A DNA stretch of 40,797 nt, taken from NCBI GenBank assembly GCA_041497995.1, contig JBGQHM010000011.1, positions 1-40,797 on the forward strand, in the 5' to 3' direction. Source of the stretch: DATKMS01 sp041497995 (GTDB taxonomy: Bacteria; Desulfobacterota; Binatia; HRBIN30). This document shows, piece by piece, positions 1 through 8,218 of the stretch (position 1 is the first letter of the stretch; every line of letters starts with the position of its first letter). Under the pieces are notes generated by a model. It saw only the letters and a program-made list of their open reading frames with translations. It made no database searches and had not been told where the DNA came from. The position numbers and the translations under genes were made by a program.

Positions 1-43
1 ACTCTTAATCAGCGGGTCCCGAGTTCGAGTCTCGGGCGGCCCA
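1..43 (+). tRNA. tRNA-Lys(CTT), 3' part
   Basis: The window opens inside a tRNA. The anticodon loop CTCTTAA lies at 2-8 with anticodon CTT at 4-6. The T-stem CCGAG (19-23) pairs with CTCGG (31-35) around the loop TTCGAGT. The 3' acceptor strand GCGGCCC follows, with discriminator A at 43. No CCA is encoded. The 5' half lies outside the window, so the acceptor stem cannot be checked. Confidence 0.85.
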
Positions 44-152
44 CTTCCTCCCTGCCCCTTGTACTGCAATGGTTCCCGCAGCGTGTGACCCTCGGGACAC
101 CTCGCCGGCTTCCAGCGTCACGGAAGCACCACGGAAGCAGTCGGAACACGTA

Positions 153-473
153 TCAGAGAGTTTTTCGCTGACCGAGTCGGCGGGGAATCGCTCGAGTTAC
201 CGGCTGTCGCAGCAATGCTGGCAATCGTTTGTAGGTGCCACCGCCCGCCTGAACGAGGTCGGAACCCAGGCGCGTACTACTCGCGCTAAAGGGTGTGATG
301 AGAAAGTTCAGGCGTCGCGGAAGCACGCACACTTGCTCGAGCGTGCCGCTCCCCAGCGACATTGAACCACCAGACGGGACGATCAGATCGGCATGTGCGG
401 CTGGCGCAAGCAGAATGCACAACGAGACGAGCAATGCGCCTAGTTGCGCTAGAGCTCGATGACTCAAACGCAT
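153..473 (-). CDS. Short exported protein, probably a truncated or frameshifted remnant
   Basis: I do not recognise the family. The ATG at 473 has a very good ribosome-binding site (GGGAGG, 7 nt upstream) and begins a clear signal peptide: a basic start, then a hydrophobic stretch, then cleavage near AAHA/DL. About 20 residues of Gly/Ser-rich sequence (IVPSGGSMSLGSGTLE) follow, resembling the start of a beta-helical or filamentous surface protein. After that the composition becomes basic and irregular, as expected after a frameshift, and the ORF stops at about 106 residues. The good start and poor body suggest the 5' end of a once longer secreted-protein gene. It lies in a decayed stretch just after a tRNA gene. 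Confidence 0.4.
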   Translation of the reverse strand: MRLSHRALAQLGALLVSLCILLAPAAHADLIVPSGGSMSLGSGTLEQVCVLPRRLNFLITPFSASSTRLGSDLVQAGGGTYKRLPALLRQPVTRAIPRRLGQRKTL

Positions 474-1170
474 CTGGCGCCTCCCATTTGTGCACCGGGA
501 CGCCAACATCCCAGGATGACGTCGCGGGCGTTCGACGGCACACCGGATAGCCCGCACTAACGCGGTCTTGGTCACAATCGTCAGTTGTCAGATCTTCCCG
601 CACAGCCAGATGCACCCCCAACCCTGCCTCGTCGTGCAGCGCGGGTGCACCCCCTTCTCGGTGCTGCGCCAGGCGCACCGTGATCTGTCGAATCCTCGTC
701 GTGAGTGGGTGAGATGACGCGAACTCGCGGAGCCCGGCACGTGCCAACGTGAGACCGAACACCGTGGCGGGGTCTGCGCAGCGAAGGACCCATTGCCACG
801 ATGGTAGCCCCTTCCCGAGCCCTGGCCGATCGCAGTTGAAGACGCGGAGCGCGGGCACAGGTCTGGGCAAAGCGGGCCCGGAAACGCAGAAACGACGCGG
901 GCTAGTCTTGATATGCAATCAGCTGTCCGGTGGCGTGCGTCGCCTCGCCAGGCGTCTGCCGCTGGAGGCCCGGTGAGCCTTGATTGCTTGTCTCATAGCG
1001 CGGTAAGAAGGTCGTGAACGATGACAGGAATCCGACCGGCTGCACGCTCCTCGCTACGGTTCGCCGATCTGAAATACATCCGCACCGCCGCGCCGCCGAC
1101 TCCAGGGTCCATCAGCTCCATCAGGATGGCCGCGACGGTAGACCCAACCCTGGATTGAAACGCCCAGGCC
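474..1170. other. Gene-poor stretch with possible decayed coding sequence
   Basis: No complete gene is seen between the short secreted ORF and the histidine kinase. On the minus strand, around 580-850, one frame reads like protein (for example VFGLTLARAGLREFASSHPL and LTTDDC) and is flanked by unlikely sequence, so this may be a relic. No family could be assigned. The last ~180 bases are the kinase leader. No integrase or obvious attachment-site repeat was found. Confidence 0.3.
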
Positions 1171-4083
1171 GTGAATCCCTCACTCACAGAGCGCGTGCTG
1201 GTCGCGCGCGGGCGCTTGATCGGTTGGTCGACCATCGTAGGCCTACTCGTGCTGTGGGTGCTTGGCGTAACCCGCCCGTTGACGAGCACCGGAGCACCGT
1301 TGCCGCTCCTCAACACCATCGAGTTGTGCATCTTGACGGTTGCGGTGACTCAAGTGCACCGCCCGTGGTGTCGCCGCCACATCCTGGGTCTCTGGACCGC
1401 GGTGTGTGTCCAGATGGTGGTCTTCCTGGCGCTGTACGGGCTATGGACCGGGAACCTCTGGGTTCTTGCTCTGCGGCTGGCCACGCTGAACTTGGTCACG
1501 GCCGCCGCACTGCCGTGGGGCATCGCCATGCAAAGCGTCGTGGCCGCGACCAGCACGCTGGCGTTTGCGCTCGTTCATTGGAATTTGAACGGCACCTTGG
1601 ATCACCCCTCGACAGTACCAACGCTCATCCTATTCGTGTTCTCGTTGCCGTTTGCGCTGTGGCTGAATCAGGCGCACGCGAATCTGGCCAGTGAGATCGA
1701 CCGAAGGGAAACGGCGGAGAGCGCACTGCGGCGGGCGACAGAAAGCGCGAACGTTGCGGTCTGGGATGCTGATCTGAGGGCGCTCACGGTTCGCTTCGGA
1801 TCGGGATGGAAAGGCCTGCTCGGCCGTGACGAGAATGAGATCGCGCTGTCGCAACTGTGGGATCTAATCCATCCGGACGACCGCGCCCAGGCCACCGTGG
1901 CTATGCAGGAGCATCTGCAGGGGCGCGCGAGCATCTATGAGACCGAGCAGCGCATGCTCCACACGGACGGTTCGTACCGCTGGGTGCTCAGCCGGGGCAT
2001 TGCCGCCTACGACGCAGACGGCCGGCCGCATCGTCTACTGGGTGCGGACATCGACATCACCGATCGCAAGCACCTTGAAGAAGCCCTCCAGGATATCGCG
2101 GCGCGCAAGCGCGCGGCGGAGATGCTGCGCGAGAGTGAGGAGCGATTTCGCGGCACCTTTGACCAGGCTGCCGTCGGGATCGCACACGTGGCACCCGACG
2201 GCCGCTGGTTGCGGGTGAACCGCCGGCTCTGCGACATCGTCGGCTACAGCGAGCAGGAGCTGCGCGCACGGACCTTCCAGGACATCACTCATCCGGATGA
2301 CCTAGACAAAGACCTGGGACACGTGCGTGATATGTTGGACGGAAAGATCCAGACGTACTCCATGGAGAAACGCTACTTGCGCAAAGACGGCTCTGTGGTG
2401 TGGGTCGATCTCACCGTGTCCCTCGTACGGGAGCCCTCCGGCCGTCCGAAGTACTTCATCTCCGTCGTCCAAGATATTGAGGTGCGCAAGCGGGCGGAGA
2501 GCGCACTGCGCGAGAGTGAAGAACGTTTCTCAAATGCTTTTGAACACGCGCCGATCGCCATGGCGGTGGTCGCTTTGGATGGTCGCACGCTGCGCGTCAA
2601 TCACGCGATGTGCCAAATGTTCGGCTACGGACGTGAGGAAATGCTGGCAATGCGGCCCTGGGACGTGACGAATCCTGAGGACATGCTGACAACGGTCGAG
2701 CAGCTCCAGCGAATGGTGCTGGGCGAGACGGACTCGTGGCTACTGGAGAACCGCTATCGACACAAACTCGGACACGAAGTCTGGGGACTCTCGAACACCT
2801 CGATAGTGCGTGGCGAGGATGGCACGCCGCTGTACGTGATCTCGCAAGTGCAGAACATCACTGAGCGGCGGCACGCCGAGCAGATGCAGCGACGTCATGA
2901 ACGCGCCACGGCGACCGTCAACAACATCCTGCGCGCAATCAACACGCATCTCGATGCGAAGGTGGCCTTCCCCGAGGTGTGCGCCGGACTACGGGAGCTG
3001 GCGGGCTGCGCAGCCGCCAGCGTGAACCTGTTTGACGAGCGTCGCGAGTGGCTCCGGTTCGTCGCGGCCGATGCTCCGTGGGCGCTTGGTGTGAGCCAGG
3101 ACGTCCGTCTCGGCGCGGCAGAGTTCCCAGCCGTCACGGATGTCTTGGCCGGGCGTCCCCACGTGGTGCGTGATCTGGCGACCGAGCTGCAGTTCCCGAT
3201 CGTACGGACAATTTACGCGATTGGATTTCGTTCGGTCATCAGTGTGCCCCTGTGCGTCGGTAACGACGTAGGCGGCTTCCTGACCCTGTTTTGGCGGGAC
3301 GTGGATGGCTGCAATGCCGCAGAGATGGGGCTGCTCACCCAAGTTGCCAATGCTGTGGCGATCGCGGTGGAGAAAAGCCGGCTGTTCGAGCAGGTGCGGG
3401 CCGGTCATGAACGGCTTGCGGCGCTGTCGCGGCGGCTCATCGAGGTACAAGAAACCGAGCGCCGGCACCTGGCCCGTGAGCTCCACGACGAGATCGGCCA
3501 AACGGTCACTGGCATGCGGTTCCTGCTCGATACCATCAACGGGCTGTCCGCTCCGATGGCGCGCGCACGGCTGGAGCAAGTGCAGGAGCTCGTGAACGAC
3601 CTCGTGACACAGATACGTGACCTGTCGCTCAATCTCCGCCCATCAATGCTGGACGATTTCGGCCTCATGCCAGCGCTGGTGTGGCTCTTTGGCCGCTATA
3701 CGGCGCAGACCAATGTGCGGGTCGACTTCAACCAGCATGGGTTAGAGCGACGCTTCGACCCAGACATCGAGACGGTGGGATATCGCGTCGTGCAAGAGGC
3801 CCTGACCAACGTCGCTCGACACGCGCGCGTCGACCACGTGGGGGTGCGTGGCTGGGTGGAGGACAGCAGCTTGTTCTTGGAGGTGGTCGACGACGGAACG
3901 GGCTTTGACCCCGACGCGGTGGAGGCTACGACGGTCTCGATGGGCTTGGCCGGCATGCGCGAGCGCGCGGTGCAGCTCGCGGGGCTGCTCACAGTAGAGT
4001 CGAAGCCCGGAGCCGGCACGCACGTGCGCCTCCAAATGCCGGTGAGCACCGAAGCGGCGGCGACCCCGCGGGTGATCGGATGA
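1171..4083 (+). CDS. Membrane-bound hybrid-input sensor histidine kinase (PAS-PAS-PAS-GAF-HisKA_3-HATPase)
   Basis: A 970-residue sensor kinase starting at GTG. About five membrane helices fill residues 15-165. Three PAS domains follow at roughly 187-303, 320-437 and 445-570, two of them with the usual HPDD-like turn and all ending in PAC-type motifs (DITDRK, DIEVRK, NITERR). A GAF domain lies at about 590-735. The dimerisation/phosphoacceptor segment is HisKA_3 type (ARELHDEIGQ, His772). The ATPase has an N box (QEALTNVARHA, Asn880), a G1 box (DDGTGFDPD) and a G2 box (GLAGMRERA). Kinases of this class normally phosphorylate a NarL/LuxR-type response regulator. None is encoded nearby, so the partner and signal are unknown. 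There is no receiver domain. Confidence 0.95.
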   Translation: MNPSLTERVLVARGRLIGWSTIVGLLVLWVLGVTRPLTSTGAPLPLLNTIELCILTVAVTQVHRPWCRRHILGLWTAVCVQMVVFLALYGLWTGNLWVLALRLATLNLVTAAALPWGIAMQSVVAATSTLAFALVHWNLNGTLDHPSTVPTLILFVFSLPFALWLNQAHANLASEIDRRETAESALRRATESANVAVWDADLRALTVRFGSGWKGLLGRDENEIALSQLWDLIHPDDRAQATVAMQEHLQGRASIYETEQRMLHTDGSYRWVLSRGIAAYDADGRPHRLLGADIDITDRKHLEEALQDIAARKRAAEMLRESEERFRGTFDQAAVGIAHVAPDGRWLRVNRRLCDIVGYSEQELRARTFQDITHPDDLDKDLGHVRDMLDGKIQTYSMEKRYLRKDGSVVWVDLTVSLVREPSGRPKYFISVVQDIEVRKRAESALRESEERFSNAFEHAPIAMAVVALDGRTLRVNHAMCQMFGYGREEMLAMRPWDVTNPEDMLTTVEQLQRMVLGETDSWLLENRYRHKLGHEVWGLSNTSIVRGEDGTPLYVISQVQNITERRHAEQMQRRHERATATVNNILRAINTHLDAKVAFPEVCAGLRELAGCAAASVNLFDERREWLRFVAADAPWALGVSQDVRLGAAEFPAVTDVLAGRPHVVRDLATELQFPIVRTIYAIGFRSVISVPLCVGNDVGGFLTLFWRDVDGCNAAEMGLLTQVANAVAIAVEKSRLFEQVRAGHERLAALSRRLIEVQETERRHLARELHDEIGQTVTGMRFLLDTINGLSAPMARARLEQVQELVNDLVTQIRDLSLNLRPSMLDDFGLMPALVWLFGRYTAQTNVRVDFNQHGLERRFDPDIETVGYRVVQEALTNVARHARVDHVGVRGWVEDSSLFLEVVDDGTGFDPDAVEATTVSMGLAGMRERAVQLAGLLTVESKPGAGTHVRLQMPVSTEAAATPRVIG

Positions 4084-4177
4084 GCGGCACGACGGGGAAC
4101 CATGCCGAGACGGGCGCCGCACTACGACCGCAAGGGCTCCAGGGGCGATGCGCGGTCTCTTGTCATGCGTTCGACAT

Positions 4178-4207
4178 TTGACCTTTGACGGCGGGCGTGC
4201 ACAATGC
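4178..4207 (+). promoter_or_regulatory. Candidate promoter for the 4269-6550 run
   Basis: Two overlapping readings are possible. TTGACC (4178-4183) and CACAAT (4200-4205) are 16 nt apart, which fits a weak sigma-70 promoter. The same stretch has GGGC-N7-ATGC with GG (4194-4195) and GC (4206-4207) exactly 10 nt apart, a weak sigma-54 reading. The next gene starts about 60 nt downstream. Confidence 0.35.
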
Positions 4208-4268
4208 GCGGAGCGGATCACCAGAGACGTCAGGAAGTTGATCAAAGTCAGCGGAAGGGAGAGTTGCG

Positions 4269-4847
4269 ATGATGGGATTGAAGGATGCGGTTCACAAAGT
4301 GGCGTTGGTTTCGATAGCGTGTCTATGCCTGTCTACCTTGTTGCCGGGTGCGGTTCTGGGTGGGGATCTGGAACCAATGGGTCCGCCCGCACCGACGATG
4401 CGCACATTGGAGTCGCTCGGATTCGATTGCCCCAAGGATGTTGCGAGCAATACGACCAACCTTCTCTACACATACGTTACGAACGTAGCCGGCTTTGACA
4501 CCGGGTTTTCGATTTCAAACACCGGCGCGGATCCCTTTGGTACGGTTCCGCCCGCGTGTCCCATGAACCACTGTACCTGTACTCTCAACTTCTATGGCGC
4601 AAGCGCTCCCATGCCGATCACCACTGTGGACATTCCGGCAGTCACTACGGCGACCAGCACATACACTAACCTTACTTCAACCATAGCGCCGGGTTTTACG
4701 GGCTATATGATCGCAGTCTGCAATTTCCCCTACGCGCATGGATTCGCGTTCATCAGTGACGTTGGGGCGCGCAACTTGGCGATGGGGTACCTTGCGCAGG
4801 TGACTTGCACGGACCGGGGATCGAACGCGATGGGCAGTGGGCGATGA
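4269..4847 (+). CDS. Exported protein of unknown function (AGFDTG...FGT...CTLNFYG family)
   Basis: A 192-residue protein with a signal peptide (hydrophobic core about residues 11-31, cleavage near VLG/GD). The ATG at 4269 has a purine-rich ribosome-binding site (GGAAGGGA) 8 nt upstream. The mature part contains YVTNVAGFDTGFSISNTG, a CTCTLNFYG segment with paired cysteines, and AVCNFPYAHGFAFISD followed by ARNLAMGYLAQV. I recall this set of motifs from exported proteins of unknown function in acidobacterial and deltaproteobacterial genomes. A beta-sandwich fold is plausible but not shown. The stop overlaps the next start (ATGA), so the two are probably translated together. Confidence 0.85.
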   Translation: MMGLKDAVHKVALVSIACLCLSTLLPGAVLGGDLEPMGPPAPTMRTLESLGFDCPKDVASNTTNLLYTYVTNVAGFDTGFSISNTGADPFGTVPPACPMNHCTCTLNFYGASAPMPITTVDIPAVTTATSTYTNLTSTIAPGFTGYMIAVCNFPYAHGFAFISDVGARNLAMGYLAQVTCTDRGSNAMGSGR

Positions 4848-5449
4848 AAGACCGCTTACGCCTGCTCAAGCTTGTTTTGATAGGGCTCGGGGTTTGTCTC
4901 GCGGGGCGTATTGCCGTCGCCGAGAACATCGACCCAGCGAATCAGGGCCTCAAGTACGCCTACGGCGAAAACGTGGGCTGGTTCAACTTCAAGCCCGATC
5001 AGGGGCCAGGAGTAACGGTGACAGCGTTAGGGTTGACTGGTTTCGCATGGGCCGAGAATATTGGCTGGATCAACCTGAGTCCCGTCAATGGTGGCGGCGT
5101 CAAGAATGACGGTCAAGGCAACCTCTCGGGCTTTGCGTGGGGCGAGAATGTAGGGTGGATCAATTTCCGCCCAACCGGCGCAGGGGTTCATATCGACTCA
5201 AAGGGCCACTTCATTGGCAAAGCCTGGGGTGAGAACATCGGTTGGGTCAGCTTTAATTCCACGGGTGCGGTTCCGTTTGGAGTGACCACTGCCTGGAGGC
5301 GGGCGCTGCAAGCTCCCGCGATGAACGCCTTCGGTATTGTCGTTTTAGGTATCGGGCTCTGTCTCGTCCCGATCTACCTCAGGCGGGTGAAGGGCGCCGT
5401 GCGATCGCACACTTCGGTAGGCCTCTCCTCCGCAGAGGATATTGGGTAA
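4844..5449 (+). CDS. Exported GENIGW-repeat protein with C-terminal membrane anchor
   Basis: A 201-residue protein. The start at 4844 overlaps the previous stop (ATGA). A longer reading from 4805 would run inside the previous gene and bury the signal peptide. Residues 1-26 form a signal peptide ending in AVA. Four copies of a short repeat (W/Y-G-E-N-I/V-G-W-I/F-N/S-F) occur near residues 40, 69, 99 and 128, a period of about 29-30. The C-terminus is a single hydrophobic helix (about 160-178) followed by a basic stretch (LRRVKG) and a short tail. This resembles the tripartite layout of sorted surface proteins but has no PEP motif. Function is unknown; the repeat suggests a small beta-propeller or beta-solenoid-like surface module. 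Confidence 0.85.
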   Translation: MKDRLRLLKLVLIGLGVCLAGRIAVAENIDPANQGLKYAYGENVGWFNFKPDQGPGVTVTALGLTGFAWAENIGWINLSPVNGGGVKNDGQGNLSGFAWGENVGWINFRPTGAGVHIDSKGHFIGKAWGENIGWVSFNSTGAVPFGVTTAWRRALQAPAMNAFGIVVLGIGLCLVPIYLRRVKGAVRSHTSVGLSSAEDIG

Positions 5450-5467
5450 CCTCGGGCGGCAGGCTCG

Positions 5468-6550
5468 GTGTCCGCCGTTTGCCTTCTCACACTCGGCGCC
5501 CTGGCGATTCTCTCCTGCGGCTCTCCTGCAGACCGGACCGTCGCACTCAGCAACTTGTCCTTGCCGAAGGACACGAACGGCAACGACCTCGTCACCGGGG
5601 AGGCCAGCGTGCTTGCGTGGGGCGGGGCTTACTACTTTTACTTCAATGATTGGGGAAGCTGCCCGGGCGTGGACTGCTGCTCCTCGGTCGCAGGCTGCGC
5701 CGATTGTTGCTTCGCCCCGCCCTCTTCGCAGTACCCGGATACCTGCGTCTATGCGGACGGGCATACGGTCGTCGTGTACAAGACGACCGACTTCCACACG
5801 TGGCAGCCCATGGGCGTCGCCCTGCCCCTCGCCAACCGGAAGGCCGGGATCGAGTTCCGCCCGCGCGTCGTCTACCGGGCAAGCAGCAGGACGTTCCTCA
5901 TGTGGTACGAGGACAGATGGGAGGGCCAGACAGGATACGCGATCGCCGAGAGCGCGACGCCCGAGGGCCCGTTCGTCACCATCGCCGACTCCGTCACGCT
6001 CCATGGAACCGGCCGGACCGGCGACTTCTACCTCTTCGTCGACGACGACGGGACCGCCTACCACATCCGCACCGGCATCGTCATCGAGAAGCTCACTCCC
6101 GATCTCACCGCCGGCACGGGTGAGTACTACAGCCACTTCCTCCCGTTCGTCGAAGCCCCGGTGATGTTCAAGCGCGGCAGCCGCTACTACCTCCTGGCCG
6201 GCGTCGACTGCTGCGCCTGCGCTGGCGGTTCCAACGTCCTTGTCTACACCGCGGATCACCCGCTCGGCCCCTTCGTCTTCCAAGCGGACGTGGGCTCGAA
6301 CCCCTCACCCTTTAACACCCACGTGCCCGACCACTACGTCACCCGCGCGCAGGGCACCGACGTGATTCGGGTGCCGGGCGCAGATGGCTCCCTCCAATTT
6401 CTGTGGCTTGGAAACCAGTGGGTGACGGCGGGAGGATCCGGCCACCCGCGCGATCACGATCTTCTCTACTGGTCGGTCCTTCGATTCGACAGCGGCGACC
6501 ACATCCAGCACCTCGTCCGCCAGGATGCGGTCACACTCTCGCTGCCCTGA
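5468..6550 (+). CDS. GH43-like five-bladed beta-propeller lipoprotein, Cys-rich
   Basis: A 360-residue protein starting at GTG, 18 nt after the previous stop. It has a lipobox (AILSC, Cys17), so it is probably lipid-anchored. The propeller resembles glycoside hydrolase family 43: a first blade ASVLAWGGAYYFYF, then FRPRVVYRASSRTFLMWYE, a pKa-modulator position in TGDFYLFVDDDG (Asp186), the general-acid position in VEAPVMFKRGSRYYLL (Glu229), and a late YTADHPLGPF. The first-blade position that usually holds the catalytic-base Asp reads Glu45. In overall layout it is closest to what I know of exo-beta-1,3-galactanase-type GH43 enzymes, some of which lack the usual base. Two Cys clusters (CCSSVAGCADCC near 70-81 and DCCAC near 248-251) are unusual for the family. 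The substrate is unknown. Confidence 0.8.
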   Translation: MSAVCLLTLGALAILSCGSPADRTVALSNLSLPKDTNGNDLVTGEASVLAWGGAYYFYFNDWGSCPGVDCCSSVAGCADCCFAPPSSQYPDTCVYADGHTVVVYKTTDFHTWQPMGVALPLANRKAGIEFRPRVVYRASSRTFLMWYEDRWEGQTGYAIAESATPEGPFVTIADSVTLHGTGRTGDFYLFVDDDGTAYHIRTGIVIEKLTPDLTAGTGEYYSHFLPFVEAPVMFKRGSRYYLLAGVDCCACAGGSNVLVYTADHPLGPFVFQADVGSNPSPFNTHVPDHYVTRAQGTDVIRVPGADGSLQFLWLGNQWVTAGGSGHPRDHDLLYWSVLRFDSGDHIQHLVRQDAVTLSLP

Positions 6551-6559
6551 AGAGGATAT

Positions 6560-7240
6560 TAGGGTCAGAGAACGCGCTGGGGGAGAGCTGTACGGCCCCC
6601 CCAGCGCGCCTTACAGAGCTGCGGTCCTCATGCTCCGACGATCAGTCGTCCCGTACACACGCGCAGACACCGGAAGGGAGGCTCGACACTTGCCGACACC
6701 GCCCGGGGCGTCCGTTGGCACTTGTACACCGTGCGCCGCAAGGACACGGCCCGGAGGTTGGCGGCGGTTTCGGGACACAGGAACACACGTTGGTCAACCC
6801 GGCCTGGCACACGCCGCTCTGCCCGTTGAGGCCCCGGTATCATCGTCCGGCCGGCATTGCCCGATCTGCCCAGCGGCGTTCGTACAGTGTTGGCCGCACG
6901 GGCACCGCGGGGGGGCGCATTGGCAGAAGGTCGCGCCGCAGAGGATCTCTCTCACCTCACTGGCATTCCGTTGGATCGGGCAGCCGGCAGACACCGTTGG
7001 TCGCAGTGCCCCCCCCTGTAACGCAGCGCGCCGGTGGTAGGGCACCGTTGGCGCCACTCCCGGTCTTAGCTTCACATTCGGGAATGTTGCCCAAGTCAAA
7101 GTCGCTGCACGAAGCCGATGGCACCGCGCTGACACAGCCCTCGACCGCAGCGGGGTTGTTCCCGGTTCCCGTCGCCCCCAACCGCACCAAGCACACCCGA
7201 GCAGCGCGAGCTGCTCTGCGCCCAGGTCGAGCAGTCCGCT
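6560..7240 (-). pseudogene. Decayed Cys-rich secreted-type protein gene
   Basis: No intact gene fits this ~800-base stretch. On the minus strand three successive frames carry Cys-rich, plausible protein sequence: one at 7196-6957 (CVSAVPSASC, PPARCVTGGG, GVCRLPDPTEC), a second at about 6900-6795 (FCQCAPPRCPCGQHC, then GQCRPDDDTG), and a third at about 6780-6630 (FLCPE...YKCQ...RCLRVC). Together they look like one Cys-rich repeat protein broken by frameshifts. No start or ribosome-binding site is identifiable. Plus-strand frames here are out-of-frame continuations and are not supported. Confidence 0.4.
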
Positions 7241-7355
7241 AGCATCAGATGTCGCGCCAACCCCCGACGTTGACTACCGCACGCTCGACGCGCAGAAGAA
7301 GGAGTGTTGTTCCAGTGGCATCTTCAATTGAGGCAGTAAGCTCGGAGCAGGTGCT

Positions 7356-8132
7356 GTGAAGCTTGCTTGCGAGGTCTACGAGGGCTGCGGGCCCTTTCTG
7401 CTGCTCGTCCACGGAGCGCTGTCGAGCCGGGCGCAATGGCACTCGAATCTCGCTGCGCTGCGGCGGGTTGCTCGGCCGGTGGTCATCGAGCTCTGGGGGC
7501 ATGGCCGATCACCCGCACCGGAAGATCCGGCGCTCTACGACCCGGCCGGCTATGTTCGGGCCTTCGAGGAGATCCGCGTAGCGCTCGGCGTCGAGCGGTG
7601 GTTCGTGTGTGGTCAGTCGCTGGGCGCGGCGTTGACACTGCGCTACGCGCTTGATCATCCCAACCGCTTCATCGCCCACGTCTTCACCAACTCCGTCTCC
7701 GCGTTGGGTGACACGGACTGGGTCACACGCACACGGGCATCCGCTGCCGCTCTCGCCGACGCGATCGAGCAGGACGGCCAGGCAGTGATCGAGCGGCTCC
7801 CGATCCATCCGGTCCGGGCAACACGCATCCCGCCTGCTGCGCATCGCGCGCTGCTCGAGGACGCTACTCTCCTCAATCCGAGCGGCGTCGCTCGGACGTT
7901 TCGCTACACTGTCCCGGATTCGAGCGTCCGCGAACGTGCTGCCGAGAACCGCGTGCCGGCGCTCCTCGTCTGCGGCGAGCGCGAGACGCGCTTTCAGGCG
8001 CATCGGGAGTTCGCGGAGCGCACGATGCCGTATCTCGAGGTTGTCGGGGTCGACGCTGGCCACGCCGTGAACCTCGAGGCGGCCGAGGCATTCACGGTGG
8101 CAGCGTGCGCGTTTCTGGGTCGCTCGCGATGA
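7356..8132 (+). CDS. Alpha/beta-fold hydrolase
   Basis: A 258-residue alpha/beta hydrolase starting at GTG. It has the oxyanion-loop motif LVHGALSS near residues 17-24, the nucleophile elbow CGQSLG (Ser88) and the late histidine in DAGHAVNLEA (His236). The third catalytic residue is probably the acid in the CGERETRF segment. There is no signal peptide, so it should act in the cytoplasm. Family members include esterases, lactonases and C-C hydrolases; the sequence does not say which. The stop overlaps an ATG (ATGA) in the frame of the next gene, so the two may be co-translated. Confidence 0.9.
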   Translation: MKLACEVYEGCGPFLLLVHGALSSRAQWHSNLAALRRVARPVVIELWGHGRSPAPEDPALYDPAGYVRAFEEIRVALGVERWFVCGQSLGAALTLRYALDHPNRFIAHVFTNSVSALGDTDWVTRTRASAAALADAIEQDGQAVIERLPIHPVRATRIPPAAHRALLEDATLLNPSGVARTFRYTVPDSSVRERAAENRVPALLVCGERETRFQAHREFAERTMPYLEVVGVDAGHAVNLEAAEAFTVAACAFLGRSR

Positions 8133-8218
8133 ACCGGCGGGCCTGGAGAAGGACCATCCTGATACGATCGGCGCTCGACCGTGCTACGAGTAGTTCCGAG
8201 GAGAAGCGGGGGGGCAAG

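Noticed and set aside
993..1172. Minus-strand protein-like stretch opposite the kinase leader
   Set aside because: It reads plausibly (AAILMELMDPGVGGAA) but continues out of frame into the kinase gene, with no start or family.
5345..6283. 312-codon minus-strand open frame
   Set aside because: It lies wholly opposite the GH43-like gene, which has clear family motifs; the antisense frame is an effect of high GC.
6403..7242. 279-codon plus-strand open frame
   Set aside because: Begins inside the GH43-like gene in another frame, Arg/Pro-rich without motifs; the minus strand shows a more convincing Cys-rich relic.
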